A stretch of 64,000 bases of DNA from NCBI GenBank assembly GCA_963695705.1, contig CAVOHB010000006.1, positions 496,001 to 560,000 of the forward strand, written 5' to 3'. Position numbers and translations under genes: made by a program. Shown piece by piece: positions 9,099-17,673 of this stretch; position 1 is the stretch's first letter; each line of letters starts with the position of its first letter. Source of the stretch: JBKPNJ01 sp963695705 (GTDB lineage: Bacteria; Actinomycetota; Actinomycetes; Propionibacteriales; Nocardioidaceae). Under the pieces are notes generated by a model that saw only the letters and a program-made list of their open reading frames with translations, had not been told where the DNA came from and made no database searches.

Positions 9099-9104
9099 CC
9101 CACG

Positions 9105-10910
9105 TCAGTGGTAGGCCTCGGCCTGGATGGAGTAGAGCTCGGCGTACGGGCCACCCGCACGCATGAGCCCCTCGTGGCTGCCGACCTGGCGGACGCGTGA
9201 GCCCTGAAGCACCACGATGAGGTTCGCCATCCGCACGGTGCTGAAGCGGTGTGACACCAGGATCGTGATCCCGCCGCGGGAACCCGCCCGGGCGGCTTCG
9301 GCGTAGCGGCCGAACAGTTCGTGCTCGGTCTCCGCGTCGAGAGCCGCCGTCGGCTCGTCCAGCACGAGCAGCAGCGGGTCCTGGCGCATGAACGCGCGTG
9401 CCAGTGCGAGCTTCTGCCACTGTCCGAAGCTCACATCGACGCCGTCCGGCCAGGTCGGACCGAGCTGGGTGTCCAGACCGGACTCCAGCCGCTCGAGCAC
9501 GTCGTCGGCTCCCGCCTTCGTGACCGCGCCGCGGATGGCGCCGTCGTCGTCCACCGCAGGGAGGTCGCCGAGTCCGACACTGGTGCGGGCGGGGAACTCG
9601 AATCGGTAGAAGTCCTGGAACGCGCCGGACACCTTGGCCCTCCACGCGTCGGTGTCGATGCGCCGCAGCGGCTGGTCGTCGAGCAGGATCTCTCCGGACG
9701 TGGGTTCGTACATCTTGCAGAGCAGCTTGACCAGCGTGGACTTGCCGGCGCCGTTCTCACCGACCACCGCCACCACGGCGCCCGCGGGCAGGTGCAGCGT
9801 CACATCATCGAGGACGAGCGTGCCCGTACCGGGATAGGCGAAGGAGACGTGATCGAAACGGATGCCGTCGGCCAACCGGTCGGGCGCCGGCTGGTCGGCG
9901 TCGACCGTCATCGCGGCGGCATAGTCCTCCAGCCAGGCCAGTCGTCGGGAGCCGTCCAGCCAGACGCCACGCAGGAAGCCGATCTCGGACATGGTCGCGG
10001 CGACATAGGCCGACAGCCGGCCCCCGGCGGCCAGCACCAGCAGCACCTGCCCCGGCGTGCCGTGCAGTCCCGAGGCCACGAAGACGACCGCGCCCACGAA
10101 GCCGGCGCCGAACACCGCCCATGCCAGCGAGTGCCAGGCGGCGCTGGACCAGCGCGCCCTGGAGACGGTGGCATACCAGGTGTCCCACTCGGTACGGCGG
10201 CGGCTGACGAGCTTCGGGCCGATCCCGGTGACCCGCACCTCCTTGCCGGCGGCGGCGGTCGTCGCCGTGTTGAAGAGGTGGGCCGCCAGGCGGGTGTGCT
10301 CGGCAGAACGCTCCTCCGCCTCACGCTCGACCGCGGGGCGCCACGACGCACTCACCACGGTCGGCGCCGCGAAGACGAGGAGTAGGGCCAGCGCCGGGTC
10401 GATCGAGCTCAGCAATACCACGGTGAGCCCCAGCCGGACCAGCCAGCCGCAGGTGGAGAACACTGACATGTACATGTGGTCGAGTACGAACACCTGGTTG
10501 CGCAGGACCGACAGCCGGTCGAGGTAGTCGCGGCGTTCGTGGTGCTCGATCGCGGACACCGATGCCTGGAGGCCCGCCACATGGGTCTCGAGTGCGATCG
10601 TCACCTTGTCGCGGAAGCGCCGCGTGACGCGAGAGGTGACGACCCGCATCAGCCAGGTGAGGGTGACCGAGACGGCCATCCCGACCACCGCGAAGACCAC
10701 CAGCCGGCTGTTGTCGTCCAGGACGCCGTCGGCCAGGAACTTCAGCCACAGCGCGAGCAGTGCGTCCGGAACCGCGGCCAGCACCGAGGCGACCAGCGCG
10801 AAGACCAGCAGGCCGGGCTCGTGCGAGTATCCGAGCTTGCACAGCCGCCACATCGAGGCAAGGGCCGGCGGTGGAGGTATGTCCTCAGGCGAGGACGTCA
10901 TAGTCGACAC
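9105..10910 (-). CDS. ABC exporter subunit (fused membrane and ATPase domains), second gene of pair
   Basis: This is a 601-aa half-transporter. A six-helix membrane domain fills roughly the first 330 residues, and an ATPase domain follows with Walker A GENGAGKST, Walker B LLVLDEPTAALD and the switch histidine in SHRFST. The ABC signature is VSFGQWQKLALARA, so the usual LSGGQ reads SFGQW. That is a variant often seen in one half of asymmetric exporter dimers. Its start overlaps the upstream exporter gene by 26 bases; ATG 10910 and ATG 10901 (MTSSPED) are both possible starts. The two subunits very likely form a heterodimer exporting a peptide, lipid or drug; the cargo is unknown. Confidence 0.88.
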   Translation of the reverse strand: MSTMTSSPEDIPPPPALASMWRLCKLGYSHEPGLLVFALVASVLAAVPDALLALWLKFLADGVLDDNSRLVVFAVVGMAVSVTLTWLMRVVTSRVTRRFRDKVTIALETHVAGLQASVSAIEHHERRDYLDRLSVLRNQVFVLDHMYMSVFSTCGWLVRLGLTVVLLSSIDPALALLLVFAAPTVVSASWRPAVEREAEERSAEHTRLAAHLFNTATTAAAGKEVRVTGIGPKLVSRRRTEWDTWYATVSRARWSSAAWHSLAWAVFGAGFVGAVVFVASGLHGTPGQVLLVLAAGGRLSAYVAATMSEIGFLRGVWLDGSRRLAWLEDYAAAMTVDADQPAPDRLADGIRFDHVSFAYPGTGTLVLDDVTLHLPAGAVVAVVGENGAGKSTLVKLLCKMYEPTSGEILLDDQPLRRIDTDAWRAKVSGAFQDFYRFEFPARTSVGLGDLPAVDDDGAIRGAVTKAGADDVLERLESGLDTQLGPTWPDGVDVSFGQWQKLALARAFMRQDPLLLVLDEPTAALDAETEHELFGRYAEAARAGSRGGITILVSHRFSTVRMANLIVVLQGSRVRQVGSHEGLMRAGGPYAELYSIQAEAYH

Positions 10911-12687
10911 CCTCCTCGTCGGTGGTCGCGCCGAAGCGGCTGGCCTGCAGGTCGAACATCGTCCGGTAGCGTCCGTTCACGCGCATCAGCTCGTGATGGC
11001 TGCCGAGCTCGATGACCTGCCCGTGCTCGAGTACCGCGATCCGGTCGGCGTGGCGCACCGTGGAGAACCGGTGCGAGATGAGGATGGTCGTGACGTCGCG
11101 TGTCGCCTCCAGGATCCGGTCGAAGATCGCCGCCTCACCCCGCACGTCGAGCTGGGCCGTGGGTTCGTCGAGCAGGACCAGGCCGGCCCCGCGTCGTACG
11201 GCGCACAGCGCGCGTGCCAGCGCGACCCGCTGCCATTGGCCGCCGGACAGGTCGGTACCGCCTTCGTAGCCCTTGGCCAAGGGGGTGTCGAGGTCGGCCA
11301 GATCGTCAGCGCCGGCGTCGCGCAGCGCGGCCAGCACGTCCTCGTCGGGCGCACCCCCCGGTGCGACGTTGTCGCGCAGGGACAGGTCGAAGCGCACGAA
11401 GTCCTGGAAGACCGCGGTCACCTGCGAGCGCCACGAGTCGATGTCGAGGTTGCGCAGGTCGACACCGTCCACCTCGATGGACCCGGAGTCGGGGTCGTAG
11501 AGCCGGCAGAGCAGCTTGGCCAGGGTGGTCTTGCCGGCGCCGTTCTGGCCGACGATGGCCAGTGACGACCCGGCCGGCACCACAAGGTCAAGACCGTCGT
11601 AGATCGGCCGCTCGGTCCGCGGGTAGCTGAAGCGCAGGTCACGGATCGCCAGCTGCGTTCGCGGTGAGCGCGGGGCAGCCGGCCGGTCGCCCGGGGGCAG
11701 CGCGCCGGCGGGTGCCATCGCCGGCCTGAGCCGCAGCACGGCGGCCACCGGTGCGGCGGCCCCGTCAAGGGCCCAGTTGAAGGCGCCGAACGCCACCGCG
11801 CTCACGCCGACCGCGACCTGCGCGAAGACCACGAGCCGTGAGAGGGCGATGTCGCCCGAGATCGCTCCGGCGCCGAGAGCCGAGAAGACGAGACCGTTGG
11901 CGACCACGACGACGGTCAACGAGAGCAGGACAGACTTCTGTCGTAGCCGGGTCGCTTCGTACTGCAGCTCGAACAGTCGCCGGCGCCGGGCGCGGAAACG
12001 GTCGATCGTCCACCCCTGCAGGCCGAAGAGCCGGAGCTCCTTCGCCGGCGGCGGGTCGACGGCGAGGCGGTACGCGTAGTCGGAGTGCCGCTGCGCCGAC
12101 CGCACCACGTCGGTGTTCCTGTCCCTCCAGATCGAGCTCTCCCGAAGCAGCCAGTGGGTGCTGGACCAGGCGACCAGCAGGAGCACCGGCGCCCACAGCG
12201 AGAAGCCGAGCAGCACGATCGCCGAGGCGACGCCGCTGACCATCTCGACCAGGCCGGAGGCGATGAAGCCGACGTTGAGGAACATCGGCGGACCCGTCAT
12301 CCCGAGGTCGAAATCCCGGGCTGTCGTCAGGTCGCTGGTCAGCTCGGGATCCTCGAGGTGGCCGATGCCCGGGGGTTGGACACAGCTCGTGGTCAGCTCG
12401 TCGTAGAGCCAGGCCGCCACCTTCGACCCGAGATTGGCGCTCATCGCCTCGTGCACGGGTGACAGGACCTGGAGCAGGACGAACGTCACACCCATCAGGA
12501 CGAGTGGACCGTTCAGCGAGCGGCCGTCCTGCACTGCCCCCACCAGAATGCCCATCGAGATCGCGAAGACGGCTGGAAGCACACCGCGGGCGACCAGCAA
12601 CAGCCACCAGCAGACCGCCAACGGTAGGTCGGCCTTGGGAAGCGCCGCGAAGAACTTCCACTCCTGTCGCTGCCGGGGCGACGTCAT
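10885..12687 (-). CDS. ABC exporter subunit (fused membrane and ATPase domains), first gene of pair
   Basis: A roughly 600-aa half-transporter starting at ATG 12687 (MTSPRQRQEWKFFAAL). The N-terminal half is a type IV exporter membrane domain and the C-terminal half an ATPase with Walker A GQNGAGKTT, canonical signature LSGGQWQRVALARAL, Walker B LVLLDEPTAQLD and SHRFST. A longer start at 12756 would add a proline- and arginine-rich stretch unlike a membrane-protein N-terminus. Its last 26 bases overlap the next gene, implying translational coupling and equal amounts of the two subunits. The canonical signature here against the altered one in the partner fits an exporter with one degenerate ATP site. 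Confidence 0.88.
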   Translation of the reverse strand: MTSPRQRQEWKFFAALPKADLPLAVCWWLLLVARGVLPAVFAISMGILVGAVQDGRSLNGPLVLMGVTFVLLQVLSPVHEAMSANLGSKVAAWLYDELTTSCVQPPGIGHLEDPELTSDLTTARDFDLGMTGPPMFLNVGFIASGLVEMVSGVASAIVLLGFSLWAPVLLLVAWSSTHWLLRESSIWRDRNTDVVRSAQRHSDYAYRLAVDPPPAKELRLFGLQGWTIDRFRARRRRLFELQYEATRLRQKSVLLSLTVVVVANGLVFSALGAGAISGDIALSRLVVFAQVAVGVSAVAFGAFNWALDGAAAPVAAVLRLRPAMAPAGALPPGDRPAAPRSPRTQLAIRDLRFSYPRTERPIYDGLDLVVPAGSSLAIVGQNGAGKTTLAKLLCRLYDPDSGSIEVDGVDLRNLDIDSWRSQVTAVFQDFVRFDLSLRDNVAPGGAPDEDVLAALRDAGADDLADLDTPLAKGYEGGTDLSGGQWQRVALARALCAVRRGAGLVLLDEPTAQLDVRGEAAIFDRILEATRDVTTILISHRFSTVRHADRIAVLEHGQVIELGSHHELMRVNGRYRTMFDLQASRFGATTDEEGVDYDVLA

Positions 12688-12882
12688 ACGACCTGGCCGG
12701 TGGGGTCGGCAGACCGCTTCGGACGAGAGTGGACCATGCGGCCATCCTGTCAGCACACGCCGACCGACCGCCGCGCCGGATCGGCCCCAGCGCGGGCTCG
12801 AATCGCACCGTCGGACCGGTCTCGGCCATTCTGCCGAGACCGGCCCCGGGCACCTCGGAGCCCGGCTCTGCAGAATGGGCGG

Positions 12883-13233
12883 ATGGCATCGTATTCGGTC
12901 AACCCCGCCGCAGTGTCAAAGGCACGCGCGCTCATCGACGGCCGCCAGTACGTCCTCGACAGCGACTGGGGAGAAGCGCAGCCGGATGCTGCCGCCCAGA
13001 ACGCCTTCCTGGAGACGCACTCCTGGGAGGAGTACGCCCAGTGGCATCTCGGCCTGACGGAGGGCGCCGGTGACCAGACGAAGGCCCGTCATGCCTTCGT
13101 GTACGGCGACTTCCGAAGGGTCCACCGGACTGCACTCATCGCGTGCGTGTACCGCGCATCGGAGTGGCGCCACAAGGACGTGGAGCTAGCCGCCCACGAC
13201 CTGCTTCAATACCTCGACAAGGTCTCCGGTTGA
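12883..13233 (+). CDS. Conserved actinobacterial protein of unknown function
   Basis: A 116-aa soluble protein starting at ATG 12883 (MASYSVNPAAVSKARALIDG). Features include VLDSDWGEAQP, a central LGLTEGAGDQTKARHAFVYG and the block RTALIACVYRASEWRHKDVE ending in LLQYLDKVSG. I recognise this as a protein conserved across actinobacteria and annotated as hypothetical. No catalytic motif is evident. It is divergent from the exporter operon; a longer reading from 12700 is arginine- and proline-rich and was rejected. Confidence 0.85.
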   Translation: MASYSVNPAAVSKARALIDGRQYVLDSDWGEAQPDAAAQNAFLETHSWEEYAQWHLGLTEGAGDQTKARHAFVYGDFRRVHRTALIACVYRASEWRHKDVELAAHDLLQYLDKVSG

Positions 13234-13378
13234 CGCTCGCAGGGTCAGCCGGCTAGGGACTCGGCACCGCTTGCGACATTTGCCGCCTATCGGAAAGGGT
13301 CGCAGAGTGTCGAACCCCGCGTCATGGGAATGCCGCTTTTGCGGATACCGTCGTTCAACCAGGCGACCAGCCGCCCGG

Positions 13379-13756
13379 TCAGATACCGGTGGCCTTGACA
13401 AGAGCACGCGGCGCCTGGCAGCGCCAGGCATCGGTGATCAGCTCCTCCAGCTCGTCAACGTCGATGGCCGGGAGGCGGACCAGCACCGCGGGAAAGCCGT
13501 TGTAATGGGGTTCGGTGAAGTACGCGTCGCTGCCGGCGGCGAGCAGCAGCTGCTTGTCAGCCTGGCTGGCTACCCGTACTGCGACCACGTCGGATCGCGG
13601 AACCCGGGGCTTGCTGGGTTCGACGCGTTCCATCCAGGCCCAGACCATGCCCTTCGGTTTGCCCTTGTTGAGCACACTGAAGGCGAATCCGTCCTCGGCC
13701 GCCACGGTTTCGGGAAGCGCCATGGCGATCCGGCGGACGTCAGCCTGGTCAGCCAT
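13379..13756 (-). CDS. MmcQ/YjbR family protein
   Basis: This 125-aa protein has the MmcQ/YjbR pattern: MADQADVRRIAMALPETVAAE at the start, FAFSVLNKGKPKGMVWAWME, then a conserved segment with DAYFTEPHYNGFPAVLVRL and the C-terminal ELEELITDAWRCQAPRAL. Family members have a double-wing fold similar to DNA-binding domains, but their role is mostly unknown. Its start is close to and divergent from the response regulator at 13878. Confidence 0.9.
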   Translation of the reverse strand: MADQADVRRIAMALPETVAAEDGFAFSVLNKGKPKGMVWAWMERVEPSKPRVPRSDVVAVRVASQADKQLLLAAGSDAYFTEPHYNGFPAVLVRLPAIDVDELEELITDAWRCQAPRALVKATGI

Positions 13757-13877
13757 TCTGAGCCAGTCCTCCTGTTCGGTTCGGCGGGGCTGGGCTCACT
13801 ACCCGCCCGACCCTAGCCGTCGAGAACCGCGGGCTCGACACCAGTCCGCACAACCGACCCGTACCTATCATCGAGAC

Positions 13878-14570
13878 ATGCCCACCTCTCGCGTGCTGGT
13901 CGTCGATGACGACCCGACCGTGGCGGAGGTCGTCGTCGCCTACCTTCGCGAAGCCGGCTTCGCCGTCGCTCATGCGGCCGATGGTGAGGCAGCACTCAAG
14001 TGGTACGAGTTGGAGCCGCCCGATCTGGTGGTCCTCGATCTGATGCTCCCGGGCATCGACGGTCTCGAGGTGTGCCGCAGGATGCTTGCGATCCGGCCGA
14101 CACCGGTGATCATGCTGACCGCCCTGGGTGACGAGGCTGACCGTGTGGTCGGTCTCGAACAGGGCGCCGACGACTACGTGACCAAGCCGTTCAGCCCGCG
14201 CGAGCTCGTCCTCCGCGTCCAGTCGGTCCTTCGGCGGGCCAACCCCGGCCCCGAGCCAGGCGAACCCACGGCGATCAGCGACGGTGAGCTGATGCTCGAC
14301 GCCAGGGCTCGCCGGCTCACCCGCAGTCGGGTTGACGTTCCGCTGACAGCGCGTGAGTTCGACCTGCTCGCGTTCCTGATGACCCATCCGGGGACCGCGT
14401 TCACGCGCGGGCAGCTGCTCGAGCGGGTGTGGGGCTGGACGTTCGGTGACCAGTCCACGGTGACCGTGCACGTGCGCCGGCTGCGCGAGAAGGTCGAGCC
14501 GGATGCCAGCGAGCCGACCCGGCTGGTGACGGTGTGGGGCATCGGCTACCGCTGGGAGGCGGCCGAGTGA
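13878..14570 (+). CDS. OmpR-family response regulator
   Basis: A 230-aa two-domain regulator. The receiver domain has the acidic pocket (VVDDDP), the phosphoacceptor Asp54 in VVLDLMLPGIDG, the switch Thr in MLTALG and Lys103 in YVTKPF. The C-terminal winged helix (PLTAREFDLLAFLMTHPG through TVTVHVRRLREKVE) binds DNA. ATG 13878 precedes PTSRVLVVDDD. The stop overlaps the GTG of the sensor kinase by 4 bases (GTGA), so the pair is one operon. The stimulus and regulon are unknown; the adjacent lexA is transcribed the other way. Confidence 0.94.
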   Translation: MPTSRVLVVDDDPTVAEVVVAYLREAGFAVAHAADGEAALKWYELEPPDLVVLDLMLPGIDGLEVCRRMLAIRPTPVIMLTALGDEADRVVGLEQGADDYVTKPFSPRELVLRVQSVLRRANPGPEPGEPTAISDGELMLDARARRLTRSRVDVPLTAREFDLLAFLMTHPGTAFTRGQLLERVWGWTFGDQSTVTVHVRRLREKVEPDASEPTRLVTVWGIGYRWEAAE

Positions 14571-15688
14571 CCCATGACCAGCTGGTCATCGTCGCGATCG
14601 CCGTCGCCTGGTCGGCCGGTGTCGGGCTGCTCGGCATCCTCGGCTCGCCGCTGCTGCGCAAGGGCACCTTCCGTCAGCGGTTCGCCGCCGTCGCGGTGGT
14701 CGCAGTGCTGTGCTTCGTTTCCGGCGTCATCGGCACCGCGAACGCGATGTTCCTGTCCAGCCATGACTTTCACGTGGTGCTGCTGGTGTCTTGTGTAGCC
14801 GGAGCGGTGAGTATCGGCTTCGCTCTGCTGCTCGCCGACCAGGTCGTACGAGGCACGAAAGCGGTGGGCGAGGCCGTCCTCGGCCTCGGTGACGAGGGAG
14901 CGTACCTGCCGCCCGAATCGACGCCGACCGCGGAGCTGACGGCGCTGTCGAGGCAGCTGGAGGAGACGAGTCGAAAGCTGGTGGGGTCGCGGGAGCGCGA
15001 GCGCTCCCTGGAAGACTCGCGCCGTGAGCTGGTCGCGTGGGTGTCCCACGATCTGCGCACGCCGCTGGCCGGTCTCCGGGCGATGGCCGAGGCCCTGGAG
15101 GACGGGCTTGCGCCGGATCCGGCGCGATATCACAAGCAGATAAGGGTCGACGTCGACCGGATGAGCCGGATGGTCGACGACCTCTTCGAGCTGTCCCGGA
15201 TCCATGCCGGGACGCTGAACCTGGTTGCCGAGCGGGTATCTCTCACCGACCTGATCAGCGACGCACTGGCCGCGGCCGATCCCATCGCTCGTGTCAAGGA
15301 CATCGAGCTGACCGGCTCGGCCGCGCCCGCCCTTGACGTGCGAGGAGACGGCCGCGAGCTGGCCCGGGCGATCGGCAACCTGCTGAACAACGCCATCGAG
15401 CAGTCGCCACGATCGAGCGCGGTGCACGTCGAGGCGGGGCGCGACAAGGGCAGTGTCGTGATCAGGGTCACCGATCGCTGCGGCGGCATCGCCGACGACG
15501 AACTCGACCGTGTCTTCGACGTCGCCTGGCGCGGCACCGCCGCCCGGACACCGGACTCCGACGTGGGGGCCGGGCTCGGGCTGGCCATCGTCCGCGGCAT
15601 CGTCGACGCGCACAACGGCTCGGTCGCGGTGAGCAACGCCGACGGCGGGTGCGCGTTCGTCGTACGTCTCCCGGCCGGCGTTGGCTGA
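14567..15688 (+). CDS. Membrane sensor histidine kinase
   Basis: A 373-aa kinase starting at GTG 14567, coupled to the regulator. Three hydrophobic segments are visible (about residues 5-25, 38-58 and 68-92). A HAMP-like linker follows, then the dimerisation and phosphoacceptor domain with His161 in VAWVSHDLRTPLAGLR. The ATPase domain shows the N box (LLNNAIEQSP), a G1 box in which DRCGG replaces the usual DxGxG, and a G2 box with GAGLGLAIVRGIVDAHNG. The sensory loop outside the membrane is short, so it may sense membrane state or partner proteins. Confidence 0.92.
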   Translation: MTHDQLVIVAIAVAWSAGVGLLGILGSPLLRKGTFRQRFAAVAVVAVLCFVSGVIGTANAMFLSSHDFHVVLLVSCVAGAVSIGFALLLADQVVRGTKAVGEAVLGLGDEGAYLPPESTPTAELTALSRQLEETSRKLVGSRERERSLEDSRRELVAWVSHDLRTPLAGLRAMAEALEDGLAPDPARYHKQIRVDVDRMSRMVDDLFELSRIHAGTLNLVAERVSLTDLISDALAAADPIARVKDIELTGSAAPALDVRGDGRELARAIGNLLNNAIEQSPRSSAVHVEAGRDKGSVVIRVTDRCGGIADDELDRVFDVAWRGTAARTPDSDVGAGLGLAIVRGIVDAHNGSVAVSNADGGCAFVVRLPAGVG

Positions 15689-15700
15689 CGAAGAGACCGG

Positions 15701-16450
15701 CTACACCCGGCGGAGCACCGCGGTGACCTTGCCCAGGATGACCGCGGCGTCGCCGTCGATCGGCTGGTACGCCGGGTTGTGCGGGAGCAGCCAGGCATGA
15801 CCCGCCTTGCGCTGCAGAGTCTTGACCGTCGCCTCGCCGTCGATCATCGCGGCCACGATCTCGCCGTTCTCGGCGTCAGGCTGCTGGCGGATGACGACGT
15901 AGTCCCCATCGCAGATCGCGGCGTCGACCATCGAGTCGCCTTGCACCTCGAGCAGGAACAGCGTGCCGTCGCCGACCAGCGTCTTCGGCAGCGGAAAGAC
16001 CTGCTCGATCCGCTCCTCCGCCAGGATCGGTCCGCCGGCGGCGATGCGGCCGACCACGGGGACGTAGACCGCGGCCGGCCGGACCTCACCGACATCGGTC
16101 TCGTCGATCTGAGCCGCGATGGGAGAGCCACCGTTGTCAGCGGGCTGCGGGTGCCGGGTCGCGAACTCCTCTGGCCGCAGCACCTCCACGGCCCTCGGCC
16201 GGTTGATGTCGCGCCGGATGAATCCGCGCTCCTCGAGCTTGCGCAGCTGGTGCGCGACGCTCGACGAGCTGGTCAGTCCGACCGACTCGCCGATCTCGCG
16301 CATGCTGGGCGGGTAGCCGCGGGCCCGCACCGATTCGCTGATGACGTCGAGCACACGTCGCTGCCTCGGCGTCAGGCCCTGCTCATCGGGAGGCCCGTCG
16401 GGGAGCTCCCGCACGTTGGCTTTGCCGCGTCGTCCCTTGCTCGCTGGCAT
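15701..16450 (-). CDS. lexA: SOS repressor LexA
   Basis: LexA represses DNA-damage genes and cleaves itself when RecA forms filaments. The 249-aa protein has the N-terminal winged helix (TPRQRRVLDVISESVRARGY then PPSMREIGESVGLTSSSSVA), a cleavage site at Ala138-Gly139 (VVGRIAAGGPI), catalytic Ser173 (GDSMVDAAI) and Lys210 (GEATVKTLQR). ATG 16450 is chosen; a longer start at 16519 adds 23 residues that look non-conserved. An SOS box lies at 16526-16541, upstream of the gene, consistent with autoregulation. Convergent with the sensor kinase. Confidence 0.96.
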   Translation of the reverse strand: MPASKGRRGKANVRELPDGPPDEQGLTPRQRRVLDVISESVRARGYPPSMREIGESVGLTSSSSVAHQLRKLEERGFIRRDINRPRAVEVLRPEEFATRHPQPADNGGSPIAAQIDETDVGEVRPAAVYVPVVGRIAAGGPILAEERIEQVFPLPKTLVGDGTLFLLEVQGDSMVDAAICDGDYVVIRQQPDAENGEIVAAMIDGEATVKTLQRKAGHAWLLPHNPAYQPIDGDAAVILGKVTAVLRRV

Positions 16451-16525
16451 CGCAGTCACCGCTTTCGTATGTCCTTGCCGGGCCCAGGAAACTGCAGGTG
16501 ACGTTAGTAGGATTCTCACGCGGTT

Positions 16526-16541
16526 TCAAACATCTGTTCGA
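16526..16541. promoter_or_regulatory. LexA (SOS) box upstream of lexA
   Basis: The 16-mer TCAAACATCTGTTCGA fits the actinobacterial LexA consensus TCGAACRNRNGTTCGA with one mismatch outside the variable centre (the third base). It lies 76 bases upstream of the lexA ATG and 56 bases upstream of the divergent cupin gene, so it could control both. Confidence 0.8.
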
Positions 16542-16596
16542 TGCGTGTCGTGGCCGCGATCCACCGCGCAAGCATCGCCCACGCTACGGTGACCGG

Positions 16597-16971
16597 ATGA
16601 CGAACCCCTCCGACGGCGACGCGAAGCTGGATCTGCAGGCGCTCGGCGACGAACTGCTCGGGCAGGCCGCTGACTCCAACTCTCAGCGCGCCGGTCGTAC
16701 CCTGCCGCACCCGGTGAACGGGCTCCGGCAGACGGTGGTCGCGCTGAGCGACGGGGCGCAGATGCACGAGCACAACAGTCCCGGGCCGGCCTCCCTGCTG
16801 GTCCTGCGGGGTCGCGCCAGGCTGGTGGCGGGCGACGACAGGCTCGACCTCGGCACCCTCGGCTACGCCGCCATCCCGCCGCAGCGGCACAGCGTCGAGG
16901 CCATCGGGGACGCGGTGGTCCTGCTGACCGTCGCCGTCATGGTGACTCCGCAACCGGCGCGACAGTCCTGA
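16597..16971 (+). CDS. Small cupin-domain protein
   Basis: This 124-aa protein has a single cupin barrel: MHEHNSPGPASLLVLRGRAR is the first cupin motif with its metal-type histidines, and GYAAIPPQRHSVEAIGDAVV the second. Catalytic roles in the superfamily vary widely and none can be assigned. The start at ATG 16597 (MTNPSDGDAKLDLQALGDEL) follows the lexA regulatory region. It is followed after 36 bases by a VOC-family gene and may share its transcript. Confidence 0.8.
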   Translation: MTNPSDGDAKLDLQALGDELLGQAADSNSQRAGRTLPHPVNGLRQTVVALSDGAQMHEHNSPGPASLLVLRGRARLVAGDDRLDLGTLGYAAIPPQRHSVEAIGDAVVLLTVAVMVTPQPARQS

Positions 16972-17007
16972 GCCTGCCCCGATCCCGGTCACATAGGAGG
17001 TCTGCTC

Positions 17008-17421
17008 ATGGCTCAGTACCCCCGACTGCTGCACACCGTGCTGGACACGCCGGAGCCACGAAAGCTCGCCGACTTCTACCGAGAGCTCCTCGGGCTGCGA
17101 TACCGACCCGGTGACGAACCGCCGACCGACGGAACACCCGATGACGCGGACTGGCTGGTGCTCGTGGACTCCGACGGGGATCGCAAACTCGCGTTCCAGC
17201 GGGTCGATCAGCTGCCAAGGACCACGTGGCCCAGGCATGACGTCCCGATGCAGTTGCACGTCGACTTCACCGTGCCGAGCCGTGCTGAGCTGGAGAGACA
17301 GCGTGAGCGCGCCGAGGCGCTGGGCGCGCAACTCCGTCTTGACCGGACCGATGATCCCGGCGAGCCGCTCTATGTCCTCGCCGATCTGTCCGGCCACCCG
17401 TTCTGCATCTTCGTTGCCTGA
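17008..17421 (+). CDS. VOC-family (glyoxalase/dioxygenase-fold) protein
   Basis: A 137-aa protein preceded by a perfect AGGAGG. The start MAQYPRLLHTVLDTPEPRKL leads into ADFYRELLGLRYRPGDE; the end has LYVLADLSGHPFCIFVA. Both halves show the beta-alpha-beta3 pattern of the vicinal oxygen chelate fold. Such single-domain actinobacterial members are mostly uncharacterised and can be resistance proteins, lyases or isomerases. It lies directly after the cupin gene. Confidence 0.85.
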   Translation: MAQYPRLLHTVLDTPEPRKLADFYRELLGLRYRPGDEPPTDGTPDDADWLVLVDSDGDRKLAFQRVDQLPRTTWPRHDVPMQLHVDFTVPSRAELERQRERAEALGAQLRLDRTDDPGEPLYVLADLSGHPFCIFVA

Positions 17422-17673
17422 CAATGCGCCTTGAGCACACTGCTCGACGCCGCGGCGCGCGTTGTGATGGCCTACACACTGCCGCCGGAACATGGTCCCC
17501 GCGCTGGGAACGCTCTTGCACGCCGCGACCACGGTGGTGTTGCTCGTGGTTGTGAACGTCCTCTACATCGCATCCGGGGTCCACGACCCGGCCTCGCTGT
17601 TGTACCAGTCGGAGCCGTCACCTAGAGTCCCGGTCCGGGGTCTCTCGACCTCGAGGACGTCCGGGAGCAACGC

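Larger units (their letters stand above)
8725..9104. other. Intergenic region with repeat copies and a hairpin
   Basis: I see no credible gene in this 380-base stretch between the PhnB-like gene and the ABC exporter genes. It holds one copy of an approximately 85-bp dispersed repeat (8915-9000), a short hairpin (arms CATGCCGA and TCGGCATG at 8996-9003 and 9012-9019), and a four-unit array with a 21-22 bp period (9024-9098). The array stops 6 bases before the exporter stop codon. Together these look like the remains of a mobile element end or a repeated protein-binding region. Confidence 0.6.

Noticed and set aside
13271..13390. Short frame with a CRFCG motif between the 116-aa gene and the MmcQ-like gene
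   Set aside because: It overlaps the convergent MmcQ-like gene in the antisense sense, and two cysteines alone are weak evidence.
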